A stretch of 64,000 bases of DNA, taken from positions 7,739,157 through 7,803,156 of the forward strand of contig CM037843.1 in the NCBI GenBank assembly GCA_021234535.1. The letters are read 5' to 3'. The position numbers were made by a program, and so were the translations under genes. Origin of the DNA: Stichopus chloronotus. Its lineage: Eukaryota; Echinodermata; Holothuroidea; Aspidochirotida; Stichopodidae. The notes under the pieces were generated by a model. The model ran no database searches. It was not told the origin of the DNA and saw nothing but the letters and a program-made list of their open reading frames with translations. Positions 10,209 to 23,375 of this stretch are shown here, one piece after another (within the stretch, counting starts at the first letter, position 1; every line of letters starts with the position of its first letter).

Positions 10209-12745
10209 CATGGCTGGAGTTAATACTACTCGAGCTGAGGGGATGCAAACTAGGAGTGGATCTTCTCAGGTATAAGCACTAAGCTTAAAACCAACTATAC
10301 ATATACAATCTAAAAATTGTGGTAAATGTGACAAGGTTGTTAAAGACGATGCAAAAGCTGTGTGCTGTGAACACTGTGCTTCATGGTTTCATACACGATG
10401 TGAAGGTATTTCAGACAAAGTGCATAAGTTCCTGAATACAGGAAGGAGGGAGGGGTGATCAAATCAAGTGCATTGGTTTTGCAAAAGCTGCAACAACAAG
10501 GCTAATGATGTTATGAAGTTAGTCCAAGGCCTGAAAGAAAGGAATGATTGGTTGGAAGCTAAATTGGATGAAGTTAGCAATAAAGTAAATGACATAGCTC
10601 TGGCAAAACGTAGTCTTGCAGAAAAAATAAGAGAGATTACCCATGAGGAGGTACAAGCAGCTAAAGAAAATGAACTTTGTGAGTGCAATGTAGTTATTTC
10701 CAATATCAAAGAAACTGATATTGGATCCAAAGCTTCTGGTGACTCAACCCAAGGGTCTCTTACAGACAAAGGAATCCCTGACCACCTGATTCATAATGTG
10801 CTAGAAGCAAGTGAAGTTGATGTGGTTTCTACCATCAAATTGTCAGCTTGTGGTCATGGTAGCTATCATGATGATGTGAGGTACCAAAAAGCGCTTGAAT
10901 TTGCCTGCTAGAATTGTAAGGTTAGCGAAGTGCAATTTTGAAAGTAAGTTGGCTCAGAATGTGGAAGATGATCCAAAGGCTTTCTACAGGTATGTTTGCA
11001 GTGAAGTCAAGACTAAAGATGTATTGGTCCTTTGACTTGACGAAAATGGTCCTCCAATTCAGGATGGCAATGTTAATGCCAGACTGCTAAATGAGTACTT
11101 TTCATTGGTGTTCACAATGGAAGATCAACATCTTCCAGTTGTCAATGGTTCCAGTGGTCTGAGTAAAAGTCATGCATTATGAGATTTAGATGTTTCTGAG
11201 GAGGTGGTTTTCCACAAGTTGCAGAACCTTCATCCTCACAAAGCAGCTGGCATCGATGGTATCTATCGGTTTAGTGTTGCAAAATCTTGCATAAGTTATT
11301 AACATGCCTTTAAGCCATATTTTCAGCAAGACTTTGGGGAGTAATCAGATTCCTGTGGATTGGAAGCAAGCAAATGTGGCTCCTTTGTAGAAAAAGGGTC
11401 CTAAGAATCAACATAGTAGTTAAAGCATAGTCAGCTTGACTTCCCAGGTTTTTAAAGTGATGGATTCAATTATGAAGGAAAGTATTATTAGATATCTGGA
11501 GGGTAATATGATAGTTGATTCTAAACATGGCTTTAGGTCACAAAGATCTTGTCCTACCAACCTCCTCTGCTTTCTGGAAGTTGCTACTTGAAAGGCTGAC
11601 GAACGACATCCTGCTGATGTTGTCTATTTAGATTTCAGTTAAGCCTTTGACAAAGTTCCTCACAAGCGGCTTATTTTTAAGGTCAAAGCACATGGTATTG
11701 GTTCAGTAATGGCTGACTGGATTGAAAACTGGCTGGACAATAGATGGCAAAGAGTTGTTTTAAGTGGACATTTATCCAATTAGCTTCCAGTGACTAAGTG
11801 GTGTGCTGTAGGGCTCTGTGTTAGATCCTCCTCTTGTCAAACTTTATATTTATGATTTGGATGCCAGTTTGAATAATTCACTACTGAAGTTTGAAAATGA
11901 TACTCAAGTCTTTTCTTATGTTCATTCAATGGGTAAAGTGACCGAGTTGCAACAGGACCTGGATACACTATATAATGGTCTTGTGACTCGCAAATGTTAT
12001 GTAATGCCCAGATTTACTATTTTATATTATTTTATTGGTGGTGTTCCAGTTGATGCCACTGAATATGTGAAAGATTTAGGTGTAATTATTGACAATTCAT
12101 TGAGCCCTAGCAGGCAGTGTGCTAACTACTAAGGCTGTGAGGTCTGCCAACAAGTTACTTGGTATTATTAATACAAGTTACAGTTATAAAAGTAGTAGCA
12201 ATATACTGAGATTGTATAAAGAATCTCTTGTCAGACCACCTCTGGAATACTGTTGTCAGGCATGGCATCCCTACCTCCAGAAATTGTTAATATCGAAAAG
12301 GTACGACATCCTACTACAACACTGATTCCAGATTTGTCTACTGTCAATTATGATGACAGGCTTGAAAGAACTGGTTTGATTTCTCTTGAAATGTGTAGAC
12401 TACCAGCTGACTTGACTGAAGTTTTTAAAATTGTTAAGGGACTGGAAAATGTTGATCTGGCAATATTTTTCAATTTGTTCGAAGTAAGTAGAATAAGAGG
12501 TCATCAAATTTCAGAAGCATTACTGTACTGTAGACTTGATATCAGAGAGTATTCTTTTATCAGCATATTATCACTTACTGGAACAATCTGCCACAGAAGG
12601 CTATCACTGCTACAGCAATCAATGGATTCAAGAAGGTGACGAATCCTACTTTCCAGAACAGAAGGGGGCTCTACGTAAGCCAGATATGGCTGTCTGTCCC
12701 AGTCCTTATGGCCCCATCAACATTTAATGCCGGAGGGCTCCGGTG
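10209..12745 (+). pseudogene. Dead CR1-like non-LTR retrotransposon (LINE) copy
   Basis: The ORF1 part (10209-10911) starts at an ATG, then carries a stop and a frameshift. From 10318 it encodes a PHD-finger pattern: CGKC, VCCEHC, WFHTRC, an in-frame TGA at 10456, then HWFCKSC. A Glu/Lys-rich coiled coil follows (KERNDWLEAKLDEVSNKVND). After about 10900 the sequence jumps to the region just before the reverse transcriptase (DDPKAFYRYV), so the endonuclease domain is missing. Reverse-transcriptase pieces are readable across frames: HPHKAAGIDG, KHGFRSQRSCPTNLL, VVYLDFS, AFDKVPHKRL, YVKDLGVIIDNSLSPSRQC, then the C-terminal ANKLLGIINTSY and LVRPPLEYCCQAWHPYL. The catalytic box (FADD in relatives) reads FEND. 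Many stops and frameshifts make it inactive. The C-terminal style matches the CR1/L2 group. Confidence 0.9.
10318..10911 (+). pseudogene. ORF1 remnant of the LINE: PHD finger plus coiled coil
   Basis: Only one stop (TGA at 10456) interrupts this stretch; 147 codons are open from 10468. The Cys/His spacing CxxC-x11-CxxC, then HxxC, then CxxC fits a Cys4-His-Cys3 zinc finger. It is followed by a helical charged segment. PHD-type ORF1 proteins are known in CR1-clade LINEs. After residue 100 the similarity fades into ordinary ORF1 tail. It is not a host gene. Confidence 0.8.
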
Positions 12746-12749
12746 AAAT

Positions 12750-15700
12750 TGGTAAATCATTCTCAAAATGATATTGATACTATAGTATATTAAGTCTTAC
12801 GAATTGCCTCAAATGTCATGTTGATAATGGCACTACATTTAAGATAACATTGCAATTAATAAAAATAAAAAACTACTTGTACTAGTAACAACTAGAATGA
12901 CTAGGATCATGGATGCATAGTGGGCATGATCTGAAATAGGGCCCGCATAGTACTTGAATTCAAAATGGCCTAACTTAGCCTATGTCAGACACAGGGATCC
13001 AACTTTTTCTTCAAAGTAAGAAAAAACCATTGAACCACCTTGCTGCACTAGGCTACTACTGGTAGTAGTAGTAGTATTAGCCTTAGGCTATGCCTGCATA
13101 TTAATTCTCAGGAATCATGACAACTTGTCTCAGTGTAGTCAAGGCCTAGTGTTTGGTGCTCAGACTGCCAAAGAAGTGTACACATTTGCCTCTGTACTGT
13201 CCGTTTTCACTGCAGTATGCATTGTATCCATTCCCACTACAACATCTACAGTAGCATGGATGTATACAACTTCGCACATCTAACGTACAAACCTTGGAAT
13301 TTCTAGCCTTTGTAAATTTGAAATCCCTACAAATCATATATTTTGTTTTCGCAAGTCTAAACTTAATTTTGATAGTAATTTGATCCAATATGCTATGGAT
13401 TGTTCCTCGAAACCAACATTTATTGGAGTTAACGATAAGATGTAATCCTGCCAAACTTCGCGCATCTTACTAACGTTAGCATGACAATCATTACTTGAAG
13501 AGTGTCCTTTTAAACAATTCCTGTGCCTAAATCTACAACAAAAACATGTGAACAAGCTAGCAACAAAAATGGTCATGGAAAAATTCCATTGAAAGGTCAT
13601 AATCATGATTTGGAAATGTGTAACATTCGACGGAAACTGAGAATAGGATGTTCTATGTTAGGCCTAGCCTACCTCACCTATGCAAAGACACTTAGGCCTA
13701 CTCAGTTACTGTAAGTGTAAGTTGACTAACCAGGCAAGGGCGATTAAATGAACAGTGTCTCAGCTTTCTTTTCAGTCATTTCAAGGCGTTGTAGTCAAAT
13801 ATTTGTCCAGCTACCTAGGTAATCAAATTTTAGGGCTTGTTTTAGGGGTGCGCGAAGTTTGGTAGTCCGCAAAGTTTGGTGTACGTACTATATACTAGCC
13901 TTAAAAGCCTCAAGGCTGTAGGCTTACAGGCTAGGCTCGTTTGCATTTTCACTCCGTACGTTAGGCTACATAAGTACATGGGTAAAATGGGATGTACAGC
14001 GAAGTTAACTTGGGTTGGGAGTACTGACATTATTGTTTTCTGAAATAAAAGGAAAGCATTTCATTCATATGACAGTCATAACATATTCTTACATAACTTC
14101 TTTCAGATAAACTGTTCCTTGGTCTTTCATGAGAGAAAACTTAGCAAACGTTCCGGTTCTGTACCTCTGCTCTTGACATTTCGACTGGCTAAACAACACT
14201 GGCCAGTAAAGAGAGGGCAAAACATGCTAGGAAGAGAGGAAGAAGGATATTTTCCGCAACCCTATTCCTATGGGACGCCAGATCAGTGATCATCGCAGTT
14301 CAAAAGCATCTATATTCCTATGATCACAACAGAATCGAAGTTCATCGATTGTTCATCGAAGTTCATAGATTTACTGAGACATTCAGCGCTAATCCAGTTC
14401 TCTTCACTTAGTTTTTTCATCGAAAACTATGTTACTTTACGTGAAATATGCTGGAATGCATGTAAATAATGTATATAGCGAGAAACATATACGTGGCATT
14501 TTGGGGATAGTATGTGATTGCAAAGATTAATTTGTAAGCTTTCTTTTTACCTTTCCTGCCTCGATAGTGTTTGTTCTGCATTATTGTTAAAGACATAGCA
14601 CAGGTATTGTATTGTATTGTTGTTAAAAATTACCTTGACCAAAAGGTGATGAATAAACAAAAAAAAAAAAAAAATACTTATTCAAAAGTGAAACTGCTCC
14701 TGTGGAATTTCTATATCATTTATAAGAATATTAACTGGTTAACTATAAACAAACGAAACTTAATGTTTGCCTATACATATTCTCACCGTTAAGCTCTTCA
14801 ACAAAACAGAGACGGTAAAAAGAAGACAGGGATAAAAATTATCATTTTAAACTATTATTTTTTAAATTATTATCTCATTTCCTTAAAAAATGAAATATAT
14901 ATTTAATAAAACATATTTGTAGTACATTTTAACACTTGTAGAGGTGGTTGAACATGATCAAGTCTCACTTGTAGTATTAAGATTGTGTAATAAGTTAGGA
15001 TTTGGTAATAGTAAGTAAGAATTTGGTAATTAGAAGAATAGAAAGTAAGACCGTATTCTCTGTCGGCCTCTTTCGAAAATATGTACGTTTATCTCCAGCG
15101 AAAAAATAACGAATAAGCTAAAACGAAAACCACCGTGACAAGAGCACAAAGATTTAATTCTTAGGTAACATCTGGTTTCATCAAAACGGCAAGTTATGGG
15201 TTTAGATCCCAAACGTTTAATGAAAGCGACGACAGCTTTTATGTTGTTACACATGTCTTGTTCGACTTCCAAAAACTGTGTGACAAAAAATCTGTAGTTC
15301 AGGAATCGTATTGTTTATCTTACTATTGGAAGAAAATATTTAACATGCAATATCAAAAAATTAATCGGGATCTTAACATAACATAAAAAACAAAATTTAC
15401 TTACATGTTCTGAGGTAAAGTTAAAGTTACGCTTCAATTGTACGGCAGAGCCTCATGGTGCTCTTTTCGTGAAGACTTCACCCCCTCCTTTATAAAATTT
15501 TAGATCCCACCTGAGAAGGCATCATTTCTAGTGTCTGAAACTGTTGAAAAAAGCAAGTACTTAACATGGCCATCAATCTTTATAAACTGAAAATTGTGAA
15601 GTGAGTGGCAGGAGATGAACAAAGGAGTCTAATGGGACACGGTAAATTAGATATTCACCTTCAAACCAGATACTTCGGCTAATTGTCTATTAGACTGAAG

Positions 15701-16180
15701 TCCGATTACTACTTTATTGGTATTTCCAGGTGCTTCAAGTTGCCTAGAATGGGAAAGGGGATTTTTTTTTTCGATTTGGGGGTATTTTTATTCAAAAACT
15801 TTCTGGTACGCTGCGTTTCAACTGATGGGTGGCACTCTGCTAAGTCTCCCCACAATTATCCCATTATCCACAACCCTGAATGAGCAACTGCTGTGCCACC
15901 CTGTAACTTTGTTTTAAGCGATCCGCCATGACTTCTTTTTGAGGTCACTTTATTTAATTGCTACCCCATTCAGAGCAAACTTTTAGCTACGCCCCTTGCT
16001 TGAAAGCACTATGTTTTATCTTTTTTGTTTGGAAGAAAGTGTAGGTCCTCCTTTTGGTATACAATATAAATCACGATTACATGTTCTTACTCATTTATGA
16101 ATTATACACTCTTTACAAGTCAACGCCATTCGTAGTGAAAAAGTAAATTTCCAAACTTGTGTTCTTCTGAATAAAGAATA
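12750..16180. other. Intergenic, no gene recognised
   Basis: No exon with supportable homology was found on either strand. A poly-A run (14660-14674), AT-rich stretches (14840-14910) and GTAGGCCTA-like words (13680-13700) are present. GC content rises slightly near 14130-14300, with no clear core-promoter motif. A CPSF2 non-coding first exon could be here. Confidence 0.4.
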
Positions 16181-16185
16181 TACTT

Positions 16186-16439
16186 AAAGACAAAAACTCA
16201 TCACCCCAGACAGTTTCAGTTCTCCCAACCACCTACCTCTAGTCCCTCCCTCAGCCTGTCTTACATTCCTCCACATGAGTAATCAAAACGATGGATCCAT
16301 GTGTTCCGCTGTGTAATATGAGCTGCTCTGCATCTTTCGAATTTGCTGTCAATCTAAGAGTACTGTCACTTAGAACCAGTTGAGAATTTTGCTTTCCGGG
16401 AGGTAAAAATATAGCTAAGGGTGAGGCAATACAGCCTTT
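16186..16439 (+). mobile_element. TTAA-flanked MITE, copy 1
   Basis: It begins AAAGACAAAAACTCATCACC after a TTAA and ends GGCAATACAGCCTTT followed by TTAG, a one-base change from TTAA. Copies of the same roughly 255-bp unit are at 29.69-29.94 kb (reverse), 27.67-28.06 kb (rearranged) and 25.13-25.37 kb (reverse, one end divergent). Related termini (AAAG...CATCACCC at both ends) and TTAA flanks suggest a piggyBac-type non-autonomous element. No transposase was found in the window. Confidence 0.75.
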
Positions 16440-16552
16440 AGAAGAAATCCAGAAGGCCAGAGACTGGAAAGCGTCATTTCCTGCAATCGTCCGAGCTGCA
16501 TTTCTATTTTTATAAAACTTCTTTGTTGGCCACGAGTCAATCGATGGATCGG

Positions 16553-16724
16553 ATTATTATTATTATCCTTACTATCATTATCATCATTATCATTATCGTT
16601 ATCGTTATTATTATTATTATTATCATCATCATCATTAGTCATTATCATCATCATCAACATTATCATTATCATGATTATGATTATTATTATTATTATCATC
16701 ATTTTATTTATTTATTTTTTTTTG
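16553..16724. repeat. (ATT)n/(ATC)n trinucleotide microsatellite
   Basis: ATT and ATC triplets, interrupted by CGTT and AACATT, run to about 16704 and then grade into a T-rich tail. Translations of the region are only Ile or Asp/Asn runs and are not genes. Confidence 0.9.
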
Positions 16725-17410
16725 CTGTAGCAGAGAGAATTGAGGGAGTGTGGACTGGTTTAATGCTGTGCACCGACTTGTTAACTTTTCATTTTGAATA
16801 AGGTCTAAGGATGGATATTGCACCAAGCAAAATTAAAAAAAGATCATCACTTAAAATCTGTGAAGTTGTATTCTGGAGTTATATCCAGTTCAAACCTGAT
16901 ATAAAATGTAGTAGCATCATTTTGCATCTTGACTACCCTACGAAAGCAAACAGTTTCAAAACGGGACCCCTTTAACCCCTCCCCAGGGACAACCATTACT
17001 ACATCCACAAGCCATCGTCAAAAAAGTCCTTTGCAATAAATCTGAATAGCCTGGTCCCTGAGATGTCTTACATAAGCAAAAATTCAAGGGAGAGGGAGCA
17101 ACCATCTCACACGAGGTCAGCGTCCACTTGGTCATGAGTCTATATATCATATATCCTGCTTCAAATATCCCTCCACTCTCAAAAAAGGAAACGAAATGAA
17201 ATCGGATACTTTTCATACATTGACAATGCAGTTAAACTAGACCTTCACCCGTTTTACTGTTAGTAGTGAGTTTGTTTTCTTTTTATATAGTGTTGGAACG
17301 GCTTCAAAAGTTTTTTTTTTAATTACTGTATATGAGTTTGATAACATCAGCCATTTACTAGTGCAGTTTTGGTCCTGTCCACTCTCTTGCAGTGGCGGTC
17401 CAACCCGGGT

Positions 17411-17422
17411 GGGGGGGGGGGG
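17411..17422 (+). repeat. Poly-G run (12 G)
   Basis: A homopolymer inside a block reading GGTCCAACCCGGGT just before it. Similar G runs occur at 26345-26359, 36911-36924 and 43872-43887, each preceding AT-rich DNA. They are prone to length error in assemblies. Confidence 0.9.
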
Positions 17423-17429
17423 ATATCGA

Positions 17430-20400
17430 ACTCAGTCTCTCAATGAAAAAAAGTGACGGGCTAAAGGTACGCTTAGGTTCACCCATCCGGCCACTCCTCA
17501 AATTTGCCAAGGTGATGGTGGAATAAATGAGACATAATATCTCTATTTCAACTCTTGATAAATACAGCACTAAACACTTGTGAAATGAGGACTGACTGGA
17601 CTACCTGCCCATCTGGGCTACCAAAACTTGCCTTCCGGCCTGGATGTCTGCACTGCAGACCTCGCCCCTGCAAAAAGTAGTCTATCTACGCTCCTGTACT
17701 TTCAGATATCCTGACATTATTTTTTATTTTTCACATATCTTAGTTTTTATTTCAAATGGGTGCCATTACACTTTCGATATCTATAATTAATTTCATATAT
17801 TTATCTTGGGTCTTCATATTGCTTATGCATTCTGTGGATGCACTCGATTAATCACGTGTTCAATTTTATATTAAATACTCAGCTGCTCGGCTACGAAGAC
17901 GATATTACTTTCTGTGTTATGATGTACTTGAGAATTAAACTTTTTGTTTAGTTACAGTTTGATGTACATTGAGCTATTATTTGACGTAGTGAGTGCTCAT
18001 TTCCTGTTAAGTTCCTAGGGTTACATCTACAAAAGTCGAACATTTTAAAATTTGTTAGTAAGATACGTGAAGTGGTAATATAAGTTGCGCTATGCTCTAG
18101 GTGCCAGAGATTAATGTAGAGGAGGGGTTTGAGGCTCTATCAGTGCGAACGACCGAACAAGTGTGGTTACGTTTCCCTCGTCTGTTATTCAGTGCTAAAA
18201 CCCAAATGGACGGAAAGTAGACTTTCTAGATGTTTTAGACCACACTTAGACGTGTTAGCCTGAATTGACACTATAGTTTATTTTTAAATTTTGTAATCAC
18301 ACAGAAGACACCTCAAAATATAAATTTCAGGTGTCTAATACCGTATGTCATTAGAAATGGTGCAATTCCCATTTCGAACCGACCTTGTTTGGTTTAGTTA
18401 TGGTACTTTAAGTTTAACAAATATGGAGGCCATCTTGGATTTTTTTCAATACCATCTAATGATTATTCACGTTGTTACATATTGGGCAGAAAGTTGTAAC
18501 ATTTTGTACCAACTTGCTTCATTGTGTTCAGGTTTTCTTTACAAAATGGGTCGTAACAACCCATTTAGCTACATCAAAATATTGCACTGAGATACGTTCC
18601 GTTCTATTTGCTCATATTACTCCTTACCTTGGTGAGGTTTTAAGGTTAGTAGAAAAATGAAAAGGAAAAAATGAAGTCATCATCAAGGACCTTGATGGAT
18701 AAAAGAGGAAAGAAAAACAATTGAAAACAAAAAGTTAAAACCCTGTTAGTACCGTTGTCCAAAGCGTCCTTAAATCTACTGGCAACGTAGATGCAACTAG
18801 TTCAACTTATTCCATTTTGTTTCATACCATTGAGGAAAGAAATAAGTTGCGACCATTACTTGATTCTGATTTGGACAATTCTAGAGTTTATGAAAATGAC
18901 ATCTTGTAATTTTTGCTATTTGCAAAACTGAATTAGGGCCGAACAAGAGGTTAGCCTTTCAAATCCTTGGACAATCTTGTAGACTTAAAGCTTAAGAGAT
19001 TTACAATAACAATCTATTATTGTAAGGAACACCTTTTAAGGCACCGGTCAACCTCGCCGTGGGCATAAGTTCTCAAGTGGATCTACAAACTCGTTAGAAA
19101 AATATTGGATACAGGATACGCCAGACGAGGCCTCACTATTAATTGCTTATAAAAAATCCTAACAATATCCTGCTTAAGAATCGTACAATTCCTCTTTATC
19201 ATACCTAACATCCTATTTCCTTTTTCAGTTGTTTTAACACATTGTTTAGATGGCTTTTTGTATCTTTAAACAGAAGTATGTTTCTCCAGCTGTTCTTCTG
19301 AAATCTGTGGATAATACTTTATTATGTCAAAAACCATAAAAACTTAGTTCGCGTTTCCTATATAGGTTATAGCAGCAATTAAAATTTTCTTATTGTACTG
19401 GAAAGGTTTGTCTGACGCTGTTGTTATAATTTTGTCCAGCACTGATTACAACAGTCACACCTGCGTTGTGTATAGTTTGACTTTAAACGATTGCCTATGA
19501 GGATTCATTCAAATTTCTGTGTTACATTTTAAAGTTATTAAAGTATGAAAGTATCATGTCTCATATCGGAACTTCCTGTGATTTGTCAGAAATTGTGTCG
19601 AAGTCCAAGTCAATGTTATTGACAGCGCTGACATTCTCTGGTCTATATTTGTTTGGTAACTACTCGAAATCTCCACATTCTATTTTATGAACGTTGCTTT
19701 TTTTGTCTGGTGCAATTAATACCATATCAATTTTGTCTCAGAGATGCTACTGGAATTAAAGTATCAACCATACATTTAATATTCTTGGGGATGCTATTTT
19801 TATCTGTATTTAATTCGAGATAGCTTCACATCATCCTTTCATTTTTTATTTTGACTTCAGGTAAAATGAATAATCTAAAAGGAGTCGCAGAGAGTTTCTC
19901 TCTAGTGTTACCTTTGTTTAGTCCATACAAATATTAAAGATGAGAAATATTTTAAAGGTGGTGTTCCTTGCAAAGGACATTTTGGAGTATTGGCTGCATC
20001 GATCATTTGAGAATATCCATGTTCTATTAAAATCCATCAAGTATTGACCAGTTTTATTCATGTCTTACTCCTATATCATGAATAAATGTTTACGAATTTG
20101 TGACGTCAAGGGAGGGACTCGTATGCCATGCCTTATGTTATCCTTTGATTTCAAGGAAAATTCATTTCAAGGAAAATTCAAAATGCGATATAGCCCTGCA
20201 GGTTGTATTTTGGAAATGAATATTGTCTTCTTTGAAAATATTGATATGACTTAGCAATGTGTGAACAAAAACGTAAGTTCTTTATAGACAGTAGACAACG
20301 CTTAACAAAAGAAATACTGACACTATGCAATACACCCTGTCATAATTTTGGCATATTGTTCTGTCAAAAATTACAAACATTGTAAAGGCAGATTTTAAGA

Positions 20401-21420
20401 ATATTAGATATAAAAAACAGTTCCATTGGATTTTTCATTTGACTGGATTAAATCTACAACTGATGCATGCCACCCGAGCTATAAGATAATTTTGGGATTA
20501 AAGGCAAGAAAAATGAAGGAGATCAAACATAGAAATTTGAATGCTAAGTGGAATTTCCTCTGTCGAGAACCTTTGCAATGTAGAAGGAGGGAGCTGCAAT
20601 TCAGGAGATGTATCGGAAACCCCTTCTTTTGATTCTAACTGAATAAGCACAAGGACATGTGTTTTGTCTTCCACTTGCAGTTTCAATGGGATTAGCGATA
20701 TAAGGCGCTTACACATTTTAATTTAAAATTGAATTAAATTAGAAAATTTTGTCCATATAGCGATAAAGCGATTACGTGCAGACACAAAATTAACAACCTT
20801 TGAACGTTCATGTTCAACACGTTTTTTGATCGCATTATTCAGAAAATCTGGGCAAAGTAAATAGGCCCTGTAGGATATAAAGTCTTCCATAGACCTATGA
20901 TTTCAATACAGCATATGGAATTCTTTGAACAGTGTCGTATAGTATATCACAAAATTTTGTCCATGTAGCTGGCTGCAAAATGATTAAGTGGGTGAAGGTG
21001 ACAACATTAAACTTTCGTGTTCAACCTCAGTAGATAAATACATATAGGCCTATTGCCAGTAATCTTTAAACCTAATCATGTGTTACTTCGAACAAGTCAG
21101 TAGAAAGCACCAAATCCATAGTTTTGTTTTGTTAGGTGTCACATTCGTGTCTGAGACATGTATATCGTACCTGACGTAAGGTACGATATACGCTGATAAG
21201 GTTAGGATAAGGTCACAAACATTATCAAAGGTAAGTTGATACAAGTCATAAGAGTTGTCAAAATCCATGGTAACATATTATGGATTGAATGATGGGAAGT
21301 ATACTACAGTAATAAATATTCGTTGTTGAAACAGCTTATCCAGTAGGTGGCAATAAGTTGGTAGTTTCTATGTAAATAGTTTACATGGCTCCGTTTCACT
21401 ACATACTATACGGACAGTTA
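17430..21420. other. Intergenic, no gene recognised
   Basis: Open frames here are short, lack homology and are AT-driven. The stretch at 18640-20700 has several weakly protein-like pieces broken by stops, which could be an old transposon body, but I could not name any domain. A perfect 11-bp stem palindrome lies at 21161-21190. Confidence 0.4.
21161..21190. other. Perfect palindrome, 11-bp stem and 8-base loop
   Basis: TATATCGTACC and GGTACGATATA are exact reverse complements separated by TGACGTAA. The loop itself contains the CRE-like word TGACGT. It may be a small MITE centre or a chance inverted repeat. Confidence 0.75.
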
Positions 21421-21429
21421 GCATATTTA

Positions 21430-21507
21430 TCATTACTATTATTATTATTATTGTTGTTGTTATTGTTGTTGTTATTATTGTTATTATTATTGTCATTATT
21501 ATTATTT
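21430..21507. repeat. (ATT)n/(GTT)n trinucleotide microsatellite
   Basis: About 78 bp of ATT and GTT triplets with a few changes. The minus-strand reading is a poly-Asn run, a shadow of the repeat and not a gene. Confidence 0.9.
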
Positions 21508-23275
21508 GTACACCGATGGCAAATGAAGTCTATACATGGTGAGGAATAATTTGAACGAGGTGACAAGAACAAAAGTAGCCTCCTTTTGTCCATCTTAGGC
21601 AAAAATACTGATGATTTTTGTCAAATTGATGCATCTGATGTCTTTAGACAATGTGCTATCAACAAAAGTAGGTTTCAGTCGATTGATACTGTAATTTGGT
21701 CAGTATTCATTAATTTAGGTGAGAAAACAATAAAATTAAAGACATTTCACATGCTGTAGCTCTTACACTAAAATGAAAGTCTCTCCAACCTCACCTCGTC
21801 ATTGATTTACCGAGTTTCAACTTGTTGCAAACCCTCATTATCCTCTGGCAGTTTTTATCACTTCCTTCTGTGATGTTCCACATGTTCAATGAAACATCGA
21901 TCTCGTAGACCTTCTCGAGCTTCATGCCTGGTGGGGGTGACAAAACATGTCTTATGATCGAACATAAGAGGGGCTGTTGAATATTTTAGCACAGCCATAA
22001 CGCTATGAGAGTAATAATTGCCAAATATCTCAAAATTGTGCTATAACGCTTTATGCTTACAAACACGTGTGTAAGTTTGCACATAAGTGCGTATACATAG
22101 ACCTTTCGCTCTTCGCGTTTAAACAAGAAACTTTCAGTGCTCTGCATGGACAGTTGTTTATTTGTTGTTTGTTTTCTTTGTTACTCCAGGATGAGTTTGC
22201 GGCCTATGCTGGCCCTTTCGACGTAACTTTAATGCATATTATGTTTTTGCCACGTTATAAGTCTTGAAAGACGCCATTTAAAATTATGTATGTAAATAAT
22301 TACGGTATACTACAGAGAGGTGGAAAAAAAAAAATCTACAATACCTCTCACCATTATAGTATAGTAATTACGGGTAAATATTTTATTGTCGAGAGTCATT
22401 TTGAATTATATTGGGATACAGGGCTTAAAGGGAAATAGGGCGTTTGTTTTAGGGGAAACATCCATATTTTTGAAACCAATGTTTGTGGGCGTAGAATGAT
22501 AGATTATCCAAAATAAGGAAGGACAGTAGCCTTCTTTTCAAGAAATAAACTCCTCACAGATAGAAATTCAGTTGTTTGTTGCTCAGCACTAATTTGTTCA
22601 CCCAAACTTTTCAAAATTCAAATGATGCATTTTCCATTACTCATCACATGCGTAATGTTTTGAGAAGATGAAGCTCCGGTAGATGGGTATTGATGAGACT
22701 GAATGGTTTAACGATGATTACCGCTATATTCTTTTGTATGTTATGTTGGTGTATTCTAAACTCCCTATTTCCCTTTAAATCCAGGTTACCTCTTGAGCAA
22801 AGTCTGACCTCTCAAGTATTCAAACACCTTGTCAAGACGTGACCCACTTTGAGTTCCAAGCCCCACACCGACCGGGCAGTTATGTGAGACGTGTCAGGAT
22901 TTTGCCATGTATTTGATTCCAGAGCTATTGTAGACAGTTTTCCTAGGCACATGTTTTCCAATTTAAAGCTCTTTTCTGGCCAGTTATTTCCATCCCGCGA
23001 CAAAACAGTTATGTGCCCCTAGCAGTGATCGTAATGACGTCACAAAATCATCCAATGGTATCAGTGACTGAACGGCTTGCCATACGTTGCCTCGAATTAA
23101 GATATCAATGTACACTAAAAAAAAAGGAGACATTAAAAAATAAAAGAAAGAACTTGATTCGCGCAGCCTTGTTTTGGTAGTGGGGGACTTTGCACCACCT
23201 GTAAACCAACACATGTGCATGCAATATACGCCGGTGAGTTCAGACGAGCACACCAATACACTTTAAGACTTGATA

Positions 23276-23294
23276 CCAATCGGATCTATATTTT
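23276..23294 (+). promoter_or_regulatory. Possible core promoter of the GGT gene
   Basis: A CCAAT word (23276-23280) is followed by CTATATTTT (23286-23294), about 45 bp upstream of the start codon at 23338. The order is plausible, but these words are common in AT-rich DNA and no transcript start is visible. The call is tentative. Confidence 0.2.
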
Positions 23295-23337
23295 CACCAC
23301 AGTTCACCCAAGAGATTTTGAAACTTTGAGGGATAAT

Positions 23338-23375
23338 ATGGACGACGTCGAACACGATAAAGAGGACAAACCACA
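23338..23375 (+). CDS. GGT coding exon 1 (38-base start exon)
   Basis: ATG opens [12 protein letters not shown] plus two bases (CA), then a strong GTGAGTGA donor. The next exon begins with the single base G needed to finish a glutamine codon, so the phases agree. A short charged cytosolic tail before the membrane helix fits GGT topology. Support is from phase, donor strength and the lack of any Met in exon 2, not from sequence homology. The intron would be about 14.9 kb. Confidence 0.75.

Noticed and set aside
10468..12727. Open frames as a live reverse-transcriptase gene
   Set aside because: Many stops and frameshifts, a changed catalytic box and a missing endonuclease show a dead copy.
16415..16801. 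Asp/Asn-rich and Ile-rich open frames on both strands
   Set aside because: They are translations of an ATT/ATC microsatellite.
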